Shown here: positions 8,973 through 17,475 of the stretch, piece by piece
How positions within the stretch are numbered: the first letter of the stretch is position 1
Layout: every line of letters begins with the position of its first letter
Assembly: GCA_949297445.1 (NCBI GenBank)
Contig: CASFSS010000018.1
Coordinates: forward strand, 99,884 to 163,883
Direction: 5' to 3'
DNA: 64,000 nucleotides
From: an uncultured bacterium
Lineage (GTDB): Bacteria > Bacillota_I > Bacilli_A > RFN20 > CAG-826
Notes under the pieces: generated by a model
Told to the model about the DNA's origin: nothing
Seen by the model: the letters and a program-made list of their open reading frames with translations, nothing else
The model's database searches: none
Program-made: the position numbers and the translations under genes

Positions 8973-9809
8973 ATGAAAAATATAACGAAATATTGTAAAA
9001 TAAACAAGCGACCTATGAAAGACAACGATATAAAAATTATTTTTACTGATATCGATATGACCCTTTATCAGCAAAAAACAAAAACTGTTCCTGCCAGTGC
9101 AATTGAGGCAATAAATAAATTGCGCGCTAAAGGAATTAAGGTTTTTTTATGTTCCGGCAGAAACTTTTATTTGATTCGAAAAACTGGAATTTTAGATATG
9201 GTAAAATTCGATGGTTTAATTACCATGAATGGCGCTAATGCAATTATAGATAATAAAGTAATTTATCGATATCCCATTCCAAGTGAAGTCGTTGACGCCA
9301 TTATAAAATTCTCCAAACGTTTAAAGTTTGGTTTAACACTCATTGAAGAAAGCGAAGGACATATAAATTATATTGATGACCGGGTAATTTCGGCCCACGA
9401 AAAATATGGAACTCGCTTCCCACAACCACGTTCTTATCCGGACCATTATGACCGGGTAGTATATCAAATGATTGCTTTTTGTGACGAGTTAGATGAGTCG
9501 CTCTTTTTACCTCACTTAAAAAATTGCAAATCGGCTAGATGGGATGAATATGCAGTCGATATTATGCTAAAAGACAGCGACAAGGCCAAAGGTATTTTAG
9601 CCGTTTTACAATACTACGGCTATAAACCAGAAAACGCGATGAGTTTAGGAGATAATCCAAACGATATCGAAATGTTACAATTCACTGGTGTTTCTGTTGC
9701 GATGGGCAACGCGACCAACGAGGTAAAAGCCGTGGCCGATTACGTTACTGACGATATAGATAATGATGGCTGGGCAAAAGCCATGAAGCATTATAATTTA
9801 ATTGATTAA
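8973..9809 (+). CDS. HAD-superfamily hydrolase, Cof-type phosphatase
   Basis: A cytoplasmic HAD phosphatase of the Cof/YidA type, which usually dephosphorylates sugar phosphates or FMN/PLP-like metabolites. Motif I is FTDIDMTLY (nucleophile Asp in DxDxT), motif II is FLCSGR, and motif IV is SLGDNPNDIEML. Between them is a C2-type cap (about residues 95-200). Two starts are possible. ATG 8973 has TATAAT 5 nt upstream, consistent with the leaderless genes nearby, and gives 278 aa. ATG 9015 gives 264 aa (MKDNDIKIIF) and better matches the usual N-terminus. The 3' end overlaps the convergent MBL-fold gene by 4 nt. Substrate unknown. Confidence 0.88.
   Translation: MKNITKYCKINKRPMKDNDIKIIFTDIDMTLYQQKTKTVPASAIEAINKLRAKGIKVFLCSGRNFYLIRKTGILDMVKFDGLITMNGANAIIDNKVIYRYPIPSEVVDAIIKFSKRLKFGLTLIEESEGHINYIDDRVISAHEKYGTRFPQPRSYPDHYDRVVYQMIAFCDELDESLFLPHLKNCKSARWDEYAVDIMLKDSDKAKGILAVLQYYGYKPENAMSLGDNPNDIEMLQFTGVSVAMGNATNEVKAVADYVTDDIDNDGWAKAMKHYNLID
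8979..9007 (-). promoter_or_regulatory. Leaderless-type promoter for the 8971 gene
   Basis: On the minus strand TTGTTT (9007-9002), a 17-bp spacer and TATATT (8984-8979), followed 7 nt later by the GTG start. The promoter lies inside the first codons of the divergent HAD frame if that frame starts at 8973. Confidence 0.5.
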
Positions 9810-10549
9810 TGCCGCACAAAAATAGATTCGTATTGCTTGGCACATTGCACATGTATTTTTTCTAATGAGATGTGACTTTTTTTAAAAAATTTGGTGAGAG
9901 TTTTTAACGCTAGTTCAGGTGTGTTTGCTTCTTCAGAAATATGCGCTAAAACAATATCGGTAGTCTTATCGCCGACAAGCATCGATAAATACATTGCCGC
10001 ATCCTCATTACATAGATGGCCCATGTCGGAAAGAATTCGGAGTTTCAATAAAGCTGGCCGATTTGTTTTGTGCAACATCTTTTGGTTATGATTGCTCTCA
10101 AAAACATAATAGTTCGCGTTTTTCATATAACGTAGCGAGCGATTAGGAATCATACCAGTATCGGTTACATAAACGAGTTTTTCTTTACCATCCTTAATAA
10201 TATAACCGACCGGATTAGAGGCATCGTGAGAAGTAGAAATCGGTCTAATTTCCATACCAGCAATTTTTGTTTTTTGATATGGGATTAATGGATTAATCTC
10301 CCCTTTAGGGCATGTTTCTTCTGTACAAAATATCGGAGTATTGCGGAGATATCTTAGTCCTTTAATATGGTCGCTATGCTCGTGTGTAAGCAAAATTGCT
10401 TCAATTGACTCAACATTCAAATCGTATCTGGCCATTTCATCAACTAAATAGGAAAGCGACACGCCCATATCAATCAAAATGAGATGCCCATTATTTTCAA
10501 CAATCGTTGCGTTTCCTTTAGAACCGCTAGCCAATATGTAAATGTTCAT
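9806..10549 (-). CDS. walJ: MBL-fold metallohydrolase, WalJ/YycJ family
   Basis: A 247-residue metallo-beta-lactamase-fold protein. The metal signature LTHEHSDH is near residue 55, a DTG metal bridge lies in VYVTDTGMIPN, and HLCNED and VLAHIS supply later ligands. WalJ (YycJ) of Bacillota is a predicted nuclease linked to replication and cell-wall stress. Position and sequence favour this assignment over other MBL enzymes: the gene follows dnaB by 6 bp in the origin-proximal block. No Shine-Dalgarno site is seen, so translation probably relies on coupling. Confidence 0.85.
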   Translation of the reverse strand: MNIYILASGSKGNATIVENNGHLILIDMGVSLSYLVDEMARYDLNVESIEAILLTHEHSDHIKGLRYLRNTPIFCTEETCPKGEINPLIPYQKTKIAGMEIRPISTSHDASNPVGYIIKDGKEKLVYVTDTGMIPNRSLRYMKNANYYVFESNHNQKMLHKTNRPALLKLRILSDMGHLCNEDAAMYLSMLVGDKTTDIVLAHISEEANTPELALKTLTKFFKKSHISLEKIHVQCAKQYESIFVRH

Positions 10550-10555
10550 AAAAAT

Positions 10556-12019
10556 TTAATCGAAATCTTCGCCGTTTAGCATATTGTCGTTTATGCTATT
10601 GAATTGCTCGGTGAATTCCTGCGATGGCGTATCAAATTTCATGTAATCCCTTCTAAAGACTAATTGGACACGACCCGTTCGACCATTTCTATTTTTCGCA
10701 ATATTTATGTTAGTTAAAGAGATGCTTGGATCACCTTTTGTCTCTTTCGATTCTAGTGTTTTTTCTACGCTTTCATTAAAATTATCTTTTTTAGATTTTT
10801 TCGCGTTAGCGTAATAATCGTCTCGCCACATGAGCAAAACGACATCGGCGTCTTGCTCAATCGAACCAGATTCACGCAAATTGGATAATTCGGGAGAATG
10901 GCCTGGGTTTTCATCGGCCTTACGATTTAACTGCGCGATAGCAATCACTGGAACTTTTAATTCCATGGCAATTCTTTTTAAGTAGATAGAAATGGTTTGC
11001 ACTACTTCCTGTCTAGATTTGATGTTTTTATCGGCTTCCACAAGACCAATATGGTCAACAATTATTAAACCGAGATCGGGCTCTTTTGCTTTTAGTTGAC
11101 GACATTTTGCTAAAATGTCTAAAACTTGAATGCCTTGCGCGTCGTGAATAAATATTTTGGTTTTAGAAATGATACGACATGCTTCGCTGACAGCGATTCT
11201 ATCTCGGGGTTTAATAAAACCAGTGGTAAGACTATCATGTGAAACGTTTGCTTCAGCGGCGACAATTCGTTTGACAAGAGTTGTCGCGGGCATTTCAAGG
11301 GAGAATATCGCCACCGGAACATTTCCTTTGGTGGCGGCATTATACGCTAAATTCAAGGCAAAGGCAGTTTTACCAACGCCAGTTCGAGCGGCTAAAATAA
11401 TCAAGTCTCCTCGCTGAAAACCATGAAGAATATTATTTAATTGTGAATAACCTGTTGTGACACCAGTTAAAGAAGCGTTGCCAGCTTTGGTTGACTCCTT
11501 TAGAATGTCGATTTCTTTTTCCAACATCTCCGTCACTTCGCTAACTGGCTTAAAGTCAGAAATTCTTCGCCTTCTTGTCACCGAAGTAATGGCTTCTTCA
11601 GCTTGGCCTACAAACTGCGACATATCGCTAATTTTATTCGAATTATATTCGTTAATAATATTGCGCATCGTCTCGAGCAAGTCGCGCATCGATGTTGTGT
11701 CTTTTAAAATTGATATATAATGTTCTAAATTGGTAAAAGGTACTGCCGAATCAGACAATTCCAAAAGGTAGTCGGCACCACCAATAAGTTCGAGTTGTTT
11801 CGAATTTGTTAATTCGGTTGTAATGGTAGTAGTATCAACAGGATTTTTCTTGTTGTACAAGCTTAACATTGCGTTAAAAACAATTTTGTTTTTATTATCA
11901 AAAAAGTCCGACTCGTTTAAAACACCTAAACAATCGCTCAAGGCCGTAGGCGAAATAATCATAGCGCCCAAGAGAGCCTGTTCGACATTATAGTTATTTG
12001 GTGGTTTACGATTAGCCAT
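10556..12019 (-). CDS. dnaB: Replicative DNA helicase DnaB
   Basis: A 487-residue hexameric 5'-3' helicase that unwinds DNA at the fork. The N-terminal helical domain begins NNYNVEQALLGAM. The RecA-like domain has Walker A RTGVGKTAF (about residues 213-221), Walker B LIIVDHIGL, and the DnaB segment LRESGSIEQDADVV. No intein is present. The start ATG overlaps the rplI stop by one base (TAATG), so the two are translationally coupled as in many Bacillota. The length is slightly above the common 440-460 because of a longer region near 'NANAKKSKKDNFNESVEKT'-like residues 410-440, probably a loop insertion. In B. subtilis this gene is named dnaC. Confidence 0.97.
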   Translation of the reverse strand: MANRKPPNNYNVEQALLGAMIISPTALSDCLGVLNESDFFDNKNKIVFNAMLSLYNKKNPVDTTTITTELTNSKQLELIGGADYLLELSDSAVPFTNLEHYISILKDTTSMRDLLETMRNIINEYNSNKISDMSQFVGQAEEAITSVTRRRRISDFKPVSEVTEMLEKEIDILKESTKAGNASLTGVTTGYSQLNNILHGFQRGDLIILAARTGVGKTAFALNLAYNAATKGNVPVAIFSLEMPATTLVKRIVAAEANVSHDSLTTGFIKPRDRIAVSEACRIISKTKIFIHDAQGIQVLDILAKCRQLKAKEPDLGLIIVDHIGLVEADKNIKSRQEVVQTISIYLKRIAMELKVPVIAIAQLNRKADENPGHSPELSNLRESGSIEQDADVVLLMWRDDYYANAKKSKKDNFNESVEKTLESKETKGDPSISLTNINIAKNRNGRTGRVQLVFRRDYMKFDTPSQEFTEQFNSINDNMLNGEDFD

Positions 12020-12468
12020 TATTTTTTCGCATTGACATGGACAATGACCACGCCTTTAACTCCTTTATAAAGTTCAATTTGAAGGCGAGTATAACCGAGT
12101 CGATCGACTGGCGTTCGATCAATAAATTTTCTTTTATCGATTGTAATGTCATATTCGCTCTTCAATTTTTCTTCAATTTGTTTATAAGAAATTGTTCCGA
12201 ACATTTTTCCGTCTTTGCCAATATTAGCGTCAAACTCAAGAACAATTTTTTCTAATTGTTTAGCCGCGTTGCGCGCTTCATCTTCCGCTTTAATCTTAGC
12301 GTTTAGTGCATCTTGATTTTGTTTGTCTAAAACTTCCAATGAACGGTCCGTTGCTTTGACGGCAAAACCACGTGGAATTAACATATTAATGGCATAACCA
12401 TCTTTCACAGATAAAATCTGTCCTTTTTTGCCAACACCTTTAACATCTTTTAATAAAACGATTTTCAT
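12019..12468 (-). CDS. rplI: 50S ribosomal protein L9
   Basis: 149 residues, the normal length for bL9, a 23S rRNA-binding protein at the base of the L1 stalk. The N-terminal domain shows VLLKDVKGVGKKGQ and the classic GYAINMLIPRGFAV segment. A long charged helix (about 40-75) connects to the C-terminal domain with GKMFGTISYKQI. The ATG has a GAGG Shine-Dalgarno site 7 nt upstream. It heads the rplI-dnaB-walJ unit. The 72-bp gap to gdpP should hold its promoter, but I could not settle on one. Confidence 0.98.
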   Translation of the reverse strand: MKIVLLKDVKGVGKKGQILSVKDGYAINMLIPRGFAVKATDRSLEVLDKQNQDALNAKIKAEDEARNAAKQLEKIVLEFDANIGKDGKMFGTISYKQIEEKLKSEYDITIDKRKFIDRTPVDRLGYTRLQIELYKGVKGVVIVHVNAKK

Positions 12469-12540
12469 AGTCTTACCTCATAACTGCTATTTATAATTGT
12501 TTATCAATTAAGTTATTTTAGCAATGGAATAACACAAAAC

Positions 12541-14547
12541 CTATCGCGGAGCCTTCCTTGCGTCGTTCAAATACTCCGCCAAGACTTCTAATAGGCGACT
12601 TTCGACATTTTCGATGCTTGAATTTTTAAATAAAGAAGCTGAAGCAGTAAAGTGTCCACCACCGTTCATTTTTTCAGCAAGTAACTGCACGTTGACCGTT
12701 CCATCGCTTCTACAAGAAATTCTTGTTTCCTTTTCACCAGTATTGCCGATGACAAAACAAGCGTTAACACCCTTCATTTGCATACATTGATTGGCAACTT
12801 TAGCAATCGTGGCTTGTTCAATAATATCGTCATCCTCTGCTTTGCAGTAGACAACACCGTAGTATGGTGTTTTCATCGTCGAAATTATTCTTGTAATTAA
12901 CGAATATTCTTCGAATTCATCTTTTAAATAATCATCGGCTGTAGAGTTATCCGCGCCATATTCTTTTAAAATCATCGAAGCTTCAAATGTACGGATACCG
13001 CAAGATTTGGCTTTGTAATAATTCGTATCCATGAATATGCCTGATAGCATAATTGTCGCATAAGTTGATGGAATAACGACCCGTGGGTTGCAACCAGAAT
13101 AACGAATTAATTCAGCGATTAATTCGCAAGAACTCGAGGCGCTTGGTTCAATATAAGAGAAAATTGGATTCTCGATAAACTCTTCGGCCCGGCGATGGTG
13201 ATCAATTACCAACACTTTGGTTGCTTTATCTAAGAGCTTAGGAGCAAGCGTCATGCTAGGTCTATGCACATCGACGACAACTACTAACGTATTAGTTTTT
13301 AGTTTGTCTAAAGCATCGTTAGGAGAAACTGTTAGTTTAGAAATTTCTTCGCGTGAAAATGCGCTCGTCACCGCACCGCGCGTCTTTCTTTCAGTTAGTT
13401 TGGCATCATAAACAATATAACAATCTTTTTCAAAATATTTTGCGATAGAGGCAATACCTAAACAAGCACCAAAAGCATCCATATCGGTTTGAGTATGACC
13501 CATGATAATGATATTTTTTGAATTTTTAATTAACGAAAAAATTGAGTCCGCCAAAACACGCACTTTCACCTTGTTGCGAGCTTCTTGTGCTTCGGTTTTA
13601 CCACCGAAGAAAGCTAGTTCCTCACCGTATTTACTAACGACTACTTGGTCACCGCCACGGGACATGGCTATGTCGATAGCGGATGTCGCCATCTCATTTA
13701 ATTTGTTGGCATCAGGGAACTCATGTGCAAAACCAATTGATAGTGTTGGCGGCGTATCTTCTTTTTCACCAATGCGATGAACCTTTTCTAAAAGCGAAAA
13801 TTTATCTTGCTCCATCTTTTCTAGCGATTGATAATCGCAAATAGCAAAATAGGCATCATTACGATAACGTCTTAAAAGAACATGGTACTCTTTTGCATAA
13901 TCAAATATGGCATTACGAACTTTCGATATGACATCGTTTGTGTCATCGGCCGTGCCAGAAACATCGCTATAATTATCAATCATGATAATTCCAATTACTA
14001 ATGCATGGTCTTTTGCGTATTCATCAAGAGTATAAAATTCTGTAATATCTTTGAAAATATATAAGCCAGCTTCAGGCAGAAACTTTACTTCGTAGTTGCG
14101 CGAATGAACTTCAACTCGCACCACATTATCGCTGGTGGCATCTTTAAGCAAGGGTTGCCATTCCAAAATATTTGTATCAATAATATCGATTTGTCGTTCT
14201 TTGAATAATTCGCTCGTCCATAAGACAACTCCGTCGTCGTTACAAACGGCTAAACCAATCATTCCAAAGTTATATGCTTCTTGAATGTCGGTGCCAATTA
14301 AATCAGCGGCAATTAAATCGCTGCTTCTACGAATTTTATTAAATTTAAATAGTGATATCCAAATTAATAGCAAATCAATGATAAGAAGAACACCTAAAAC
14401 AATAACTAAATATAACGGAAGACTATCAAATGATTTTAAACCAAAAAAATCATAATAATAGGCAAAACAAAATAGGGTTATGGTTGCAATTTCAATGATA
14501 GCTACAATAAATGTTGTTAAGCGAAGACTCTTTAATTCTTTGTTCAT
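12541..14547 (-). CDS. gdpP: Cyclic-di-AMP phosphodiesterase GdpP
   Basis: A 668-residue membrane enzyme that hydrolyses c-di-AMP, the second messenger for osmotic and cell-wall homeostasis. Two N-terminal membrane segments (about 12-32 and 42-65) are followed by a degenerate PAS domain (about 85-170), a degenerate GGDEF domain (about 180-310, ending SRGGDQVVV) and the DHH/DHHA1 catalytic core (about 340-660). Metal-binding motifs are GHTQTDMDAFGA, VVVDVH and IDHH, with a C-terminal NGGGH segment. It sits between rpsR and rplI as in Bacillota. A TTGTAT-16 bp-TATAAT promoter lies 11 nt before the ATG, so its leader is only a few bases. Confidence 0.96.
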   Translation of the reverse strand: MNKELKSLRLTTFIVAIIEIATITLFCFAYYYDFFGLKSFDSLPLYLVIVLGVLLIIDLLLIWISLFKFNKIRRSSDLIAADLIGTDIQEAYNFGMIGLAVCNDDGVVLWTSELFKERQIDIIDTNILEWQPLLKDATSDNVVRVEVHSRNYEVKFLPEAGLYIFKDITEFYTLDEYAKDHALVIGIIMIDNYSDVSGTADDTNDVISKVRNAIFDYAKEYHVLLRRYRNDAYFAICDYQSLEKMEQDKFSLLEKVHRIGEKEDTPPTLSIGFAHEFPDANKLNEMATSAIDIAMSRGGDQVVVSKYGEELAFFGGKTEAQEARNKVKVRVLADSIFSLIKNSKNIIIMGHTQTDMDAFGACLGIASIAKYFEKDCYIVYDAKLTERKTRGAVTSAFSREEISKLTVSPNDALDKLKTNTLVVVVDVHRPSMTLAPKLLDKATKVLVIDHHRRAEEFIENPIFSYIEPSASSSCELIAELIRYSGCNPRVVIPSTYATIMLSGIFMDTNYYKAKSCGIRTFEASMILKEYGADNSTADDYLKDEFEEYSLITRIISTMKTPYYGVVYCKAEDDDIIEQATIAKVANQCMQMKGVNACFVIGNTGEKETRISCRSDGTVNVQLLAEKMNGGGHFTASASLFKNSSIENVESRLLEVLAEYLNDARKAPR

Positions 14548-14558
14548 AAATCAATGTA

Positions 14559-14586
14559 ATTATAGCAACATTCTAAACATATACAA
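14559..14586 (-). promoter_or_regulatory. gdpP promoter, near-leaderless
   Basis: Minus-strand TTGTAT (14586-14581), 16-bp spacer, TATAAT (14564-14559). The ATG at 14547 is 11 nt past the -10 box, leaving room for a 4-5 nt leader without a ribosome site. Confidence 0.6.
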
Positions 14587-14656
14587 AGTTGAAATAAATA
14601 AAATCGCAAAACGATTTAATTTATATTTTATCATTTTTAACCGATAGGAAAAACCG

Positions 14657-14684
14657 ATAAAAATAAAAAGCCCCATAAGGGGCT
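14657..14684 (-). terminator. Rho-independent terminator of rpsF-ssb-rpsR
   Basis: Minus-strand hairpin AGCCCC-TTAT-GGGGCT (14684-14669) followed by a T-rich run TTTTATTTTT. It lies 20 bp after the rpsR stop and before gdpP's promoter. Confidence 0.9.
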
Positions 14685-14704
14685 CCCATCTTCTTTTTTT
14701 TCGT

Positions 14705-14932
14705 TTAGTCTTGCACGTAAGGTAACAAAGCCATATAACGAGCGTTTTTAATAGCTTTGGCTAATTCACGTTGATATTTCGCGGATGTTCCTGTCGAATG
14801 ACGAGGAGCAATCTTACCAGCTGGTGTGATAAAGCGCTTTAATAATTCAACATCCTTATAATCAATGTGAGTTATTTTGTTTTTTGTAAAATAACAAGCT
14901 TTACGATGCGGACGCATTTTCTTGAATTTCAT
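14705..14932 (-). CDS. rpsR: 30S ribosomal protein S18
   Basis: 75 residues, standard bS18 size. The core [19 protein letters not shown] and the terminal region [19 protein letters not shown] are typical of the protein that pairs with S6 on the 16S platform. It is the third gene of rpsF-ssb-rpsR, 13 bp after ssb, with an AGAGAGG Shine-Dalgarno site. A strong terminator follows. Confidence 0.98.
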   Translation of the reverse strand: MKFKKMRPHRKACYFTKNKITHIDYKDVELLKRFITPAGKIAPRHSTGTSAKYQRELAKAIKNARYMALLPYVQD

Positions 14933-14945
14933 TTAATGTACCTCT

Positions 14946-15368
14946 CTAAAATGGCAAATCGTCATCAGTAACATCAATCGATTCTAAATTTTTAGAATCA
15001 TCGACAGGTGTTTCATCGACAATATAGCCTTGATCTTCTGGGCGATCACTTTTTGGTTCTAAGAATGTAACTGAATCAGCAATTACTTCAATAACAGAGC
15101 CTTTTGAGCCATCGCGTCTTTCAAAATTTCTTTGTCTAATTCTTCCATCGACTGCCACCAAAGAACCTTTACGGCAATATTTGGCAACATTTTCTGCTTG
15201 ATTATTCCAAACAGTAACACCGATGAAAGTGGTCGTTTTTTGGCCATCTGGACCTTTGAAACGATCATCAATTGCGATTGTGAATGAGGAGACCGGAACA
15301 TCGCTACCTGTACGACGCAATTCGGGGTCGCGTGTAAGACGTCCTGCCAAAACAATTCGATTAAGCAT
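14946..15368 (-). CDS. ssb: Single-stranded DNA-binding protein
   Basis: SSB coats single-stranded DNA during replication and repair. The OB-fold begins MLNRIVLAGRLTRDPELR and spans about residues 1-108. A short acidic tail follows and ends DDDLPF, the conserved tip that recruits partner proteins. Two in-frame ATGs exist. The AAGGAGG site is 9 nt before the second (15368) but only 3 nt before the first (15374), and the second matches the usual SSB N-terminus, so I chose 15368 (140 aa). It lies between rpsF and rpsR, the conserved Bacillota arrangement. Confidence 0.97.
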   Translation of the reverse strand: MLNRIVLAGRLTRDPELRRTGSDVPVSSFTIAIDDRFKGPDGQKTTTFIGVTVWNNQAENVAKYCRKGSLVAVDGRIRQRNFERRDGSKGSVIEVIADSVTFLEPKSDRPEDQGYIVDETPVDDSKNLESIDVTDDDLPF

Positions 15369-15382
15369 TTTCATTGTCCTCC

Positions 15383-15667
15383 TTACTTAATTGTTGTTAT
15401 CAAATGACGAACAACATTGCGGTCAATTTTCGCCAAGCGCGTAAATTCTTTAAGCGCTTCATTATCCGCTTCAACTTCAATGACCACGTAATAACCCTTG
15501 GTCATAAAATCAATTGGATAAGCGAAATCGCGTAAGCCCCATTCTTTTACTTCTTGGACTTTCGCACCTTTACCCTGAAGAATGCCATGTAACTTTTCGA
15601 TTTCTGCCTTGCGGCCTTCTTCGTCCATGTCAGCTTTCAAGATGTACATGATTTCGTACTTTTTCAT
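15383..15667 (-). CDS. rpsF: 30S ribosomal protein S6
   Basis: 94 residues, normal for bS6, which binds S18 on the small-subunit platform. The sequence KKYEIMYILKADMDEE, the segment VQEVKEWGLRDFAYPI and the final VVRHLITTIK are characteristic. The ATG has a strong GGGAGG Shine-Dalgarno site. It is first in rpsF-ssb-rpsR, with a near-consensus promoter at 15740-15768 and a hairpin in its leader that may serve autoregulation. Confidence 0.98.
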   Translation of the reverse strand: MKKYEIMYILKADMDEEGRKAEIEKLHGILQGKGAKVQEVKEWGLRDFAYPIDFMTKGYYVVIEVEADNEALKEFTRLAKIDRNVVRHLITTIK

Positions 15668-15690
15668 GATTTCTACCTCCCTTTGGACAT

Positions 15691-15716
15691 CTGGCTATTC
15701 TGTAAAGCGAATAGCA
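15691..15716 (-). promoter_or_regulatory. Stem-loop in the rpsF leader, candidate S6:S18 autoregulatory site
   Basis: The minus-strand leader folds into CTG-CTATTC / GAATAG-CCAG with an 8-nt loop GCTTTACA and one bulged C, ending about 13 nt before the Shine-Dalgarno site. rpsF leaders in many bacteria carry an S6:S18-binding hairpin. I cannot confirm the consensus here. Confidence 0.4.
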
Positions 15717-15739
15717 GAGAGTTTGCTTGCGCGCTCAAT

Positions 15740-15768
15740 ATTGTAATAGTTATTTATTAACTTGTCAA
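15740..15768 (-). promoter_or_regulatory. rpsF operon promoter
   Basis: Minus-strand TTGACA (15768-15763), exact 17-bp spacer, TACAAT (15745-15740). This is one of the best sigma-70/SigA matches in the window and gives a leader of about 65 nt. Confidence 0.85.
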
Positions 15769-15771
15769 AAA

Positions 15772-15787
15772 TAAATGCGCGCATTTA
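15772..15787. repeat. 16-bp perfect palindrome upstream of the rpsF -35
   Basis: TAAATGCGCGCATTTA is a perfect palindrome lying 4 bp upstream of the rpsF -35 box. GC-rich at the centre in an AT-rich setting, it looks like a dimeric repressor or activator site. No regulator can be named. Confidence 0.4.
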
Positions 15788-15791
15788 ATAT

Positions 15792-15838
15792 CAACAGCGC
15801 CTCCTTTCACTTAAAAATAGTGATGGAAAGCGCTGTTG
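15792..15838. repeat. Long inverted repeat between lysS and rpsF
   Basis: Perfect 9-bp arms CAACAGCGC (15792-15800) and GCGCTGTTG (15830-15838) with partial inner pairing. It starts 22 bp past the lysS stop, so it may terminate or protect the lysS mRNA, but no T-run follows on either strand. Confidence 0.45.
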
Positions 15839-15860
15839 TGTCGTTTAAATTTCTTAAAAA

Positions 15861-17351
15861 TTAATCGTTTTCGTCACGCATGCAAGGGAATAAAATAACT
15901 TCGCGGATTGATTGCTGATTTGTCATTAACATTACCATGCGGTCAATTCCGATGCCAATACCGCCGGCTGGAGGCATGCCGTATTCTAATGCATTTAAAA
16001 AATCGCGATCTAAGTCGTTCGCTTCTTCATCGCCACGATTTTTAGCTTCTAATTGTTTAATGAAACGCTCTCTTTGGTCGAGCGGGTCATTCAATTCACT
16101 ATATGCATTGGCAAATTCAGTCGCATTTATAAATAATTCAAAGCGCTCCGTAAAGCGTGGATCAATTGATTTTTTGGCCAACGGGGTCACTTCGATTGGA
16201 TATGTATGAACAAAGGTTGGTTGAATCAATTTCTGTTCGCATTTTTCTTCGAAAAACGCGTTAATAATATATCCTACGCTGTTCCAATGTTTTTCTAGAG
16301 GAACATTGTGTTCTTTGGCAAGTTGAACAGCTTCTTCTAAAGACATTTCTTTTGAAAAATCAACGCCGGTTTCTTCTTTAATAAGTTCAACCATAGAAAC
16401 CCATCTAAATGGTTTTGAAAAATCAATTTGTTTGTCGCCATAAGGAACAATTTCATCACCAACAATTTCTCGCGCAACCGTTTTAAAAAGTTCCTCGCAT
16501 AAACTGGCCATATCACGGAGGTCGGCATAGGCTTGATACGCTTCGACGGTTGTAAACTCGGGATTATGTTTTGTATCCATACCTTCGTTTCTAAATAAGC
16601 GACCAATTTCGTATACTCTTTCTAAACCGCCAACGAGCAATTTTTTAAGTGGCAGCTCAGTGGCAATACGTAAATAAAAATCTTTATCTAAAGTATTATG
16701 GTGAGTAATAAATGGACGAGCGGATGCACCACCAGCGATTGGCGATAAAACGCTTGTTTCAACTTCGATGAAGCCTCTATTATCAAGAAATCGCTGCAAA
16801 ACCCTAATAATTTTAGTTCTTTTGATTGCTACATCTTTAGCAAAGTCATTCATTATTAAATCGACATATCGATGGCGATAACGTTCCTCGACATCAACTA
16901 ATCCATGAAATTTTTCAGGGAGTGGTTTCAACGCTTTTGTTAAGTGGGTGAACTTACGAACTTTGACGGTGAGTTCGCCTGTTTTGGTTCGCATTAAATT
17001 GCCTTCTAAACCAACTATATCTCCTATATCTGACAATTTAAAAATGGTGTAAGCTTCCTCACCAATTATATCTAATGCGACATAGCCTTGCATTTTGCCG
17101 GAGCGATCTTTGATAGTTAAAAAAGAAGCTTTGCCCATTTTGCGTAATGAAATAATACGGCCAGCAATTGTAGCAACTATATTTTGCTTTTCTAACTGCT
17201 CATCGCTCAATGCATCACATTTTTCGTGCAATGAACTGGCGGAATCTGTCACTATAAATTTTTGGCCAAACGGATTTACTCCTAATTCCTTATATTTGTT
17301 TAATTTATCTCGTCTTGCTCTCTCTTGATCGGTAAGTTTTAATTCTTCCAT
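15861..17351 (-). CDS. lysS: Lysine--tRNA ligase, class II
   Basis: A 496-residue cytoplasmic class II synthetase that charges tRNA-Lys. The OB-fold anticodon-binding domain covers about residues 55-150. Motif 1 is VEERYRHRYVDLIMN, motif 2 is EIGRLFRNEGMDTKHNPEFT, and motif 3 is GGIGIGIDRMVML. Length and motifs match LysRS2. The ATG has GAGG 8 nt upstream and a TATAAT box (17369-17374) so close that the leader is very short. It is divergent from the zinc-ribbon gene at 17476. No T-box is visible. Confidence 0.98.
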   Translation of the reverse strand: MEELKLTDQERARRDKLNKYKELGVNPFGQKFIVTDSASSLHEKCDALSDEQLEKQNIVATIAGRIISLRKMGKASFLTIKDRSGKMQGYVALDIIGEEAYTIFKLSDIGDIVGLEGNLMRTKTGELTVKVRKFTHLTKALKPLPEKFHGLVDVEERYRHRYVDLIMNDFAKDVAIKRTKIIRVLQRFLDNRGFIEVETSVLSPIAGGASARPFITHHNTLDKDFYLRIATELPLKKLLVGGLERVYEIGRLFRNEGMDTKHNPEFTTVEAYQAYADLRDMASLCEELFKTVAREIVGDEIVPYGDKQIDFSKPFRWVSMVELIKEETGVDFSKEMSLEEAVQLAKEHNVPLEKHWNSVGYIINAFFEEKCEQKLIQPTFVHTYPIEVTPLAKKSIDPRFTERFELFINATEFANAYSELNDPLDQRERFIKQLEAKNRGDEEANDLDRDFLNALEYGMPPAGGIGIGIDRMVMLMTNQQSIREVILFPCMRDEND

Positions 17352-17368
17352 AGTTTTGACCTCGATTA

Positions 17369-17374
17369 ATTATA
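17369..17374 (-). promoter_or_regulatory. lysS -10 box
   Basis: TATAAT on the minus strand, 17 nt before the ATG. The predicted start of transcription falls at the edge of the GAGG ribosome site, giving a leader of about 10 nt. The -35 is not clear. Confidence 0.5.
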
Positions 17375-17475
17375 ACATCATGGAAAAAATCTAAAAGCAC
17401 ATTAAAATAAAAAACATTTCTACTTCTTATATTGATTTTATCTATTATAATAAAATAGATTAGGGAGATACTTCT

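Noticed and set aside
11119..11720. Several frames antisense to or overlapping dnaB
   Set aside because: They lie wholly within the strongly supported dnaB coding region and show no family features.
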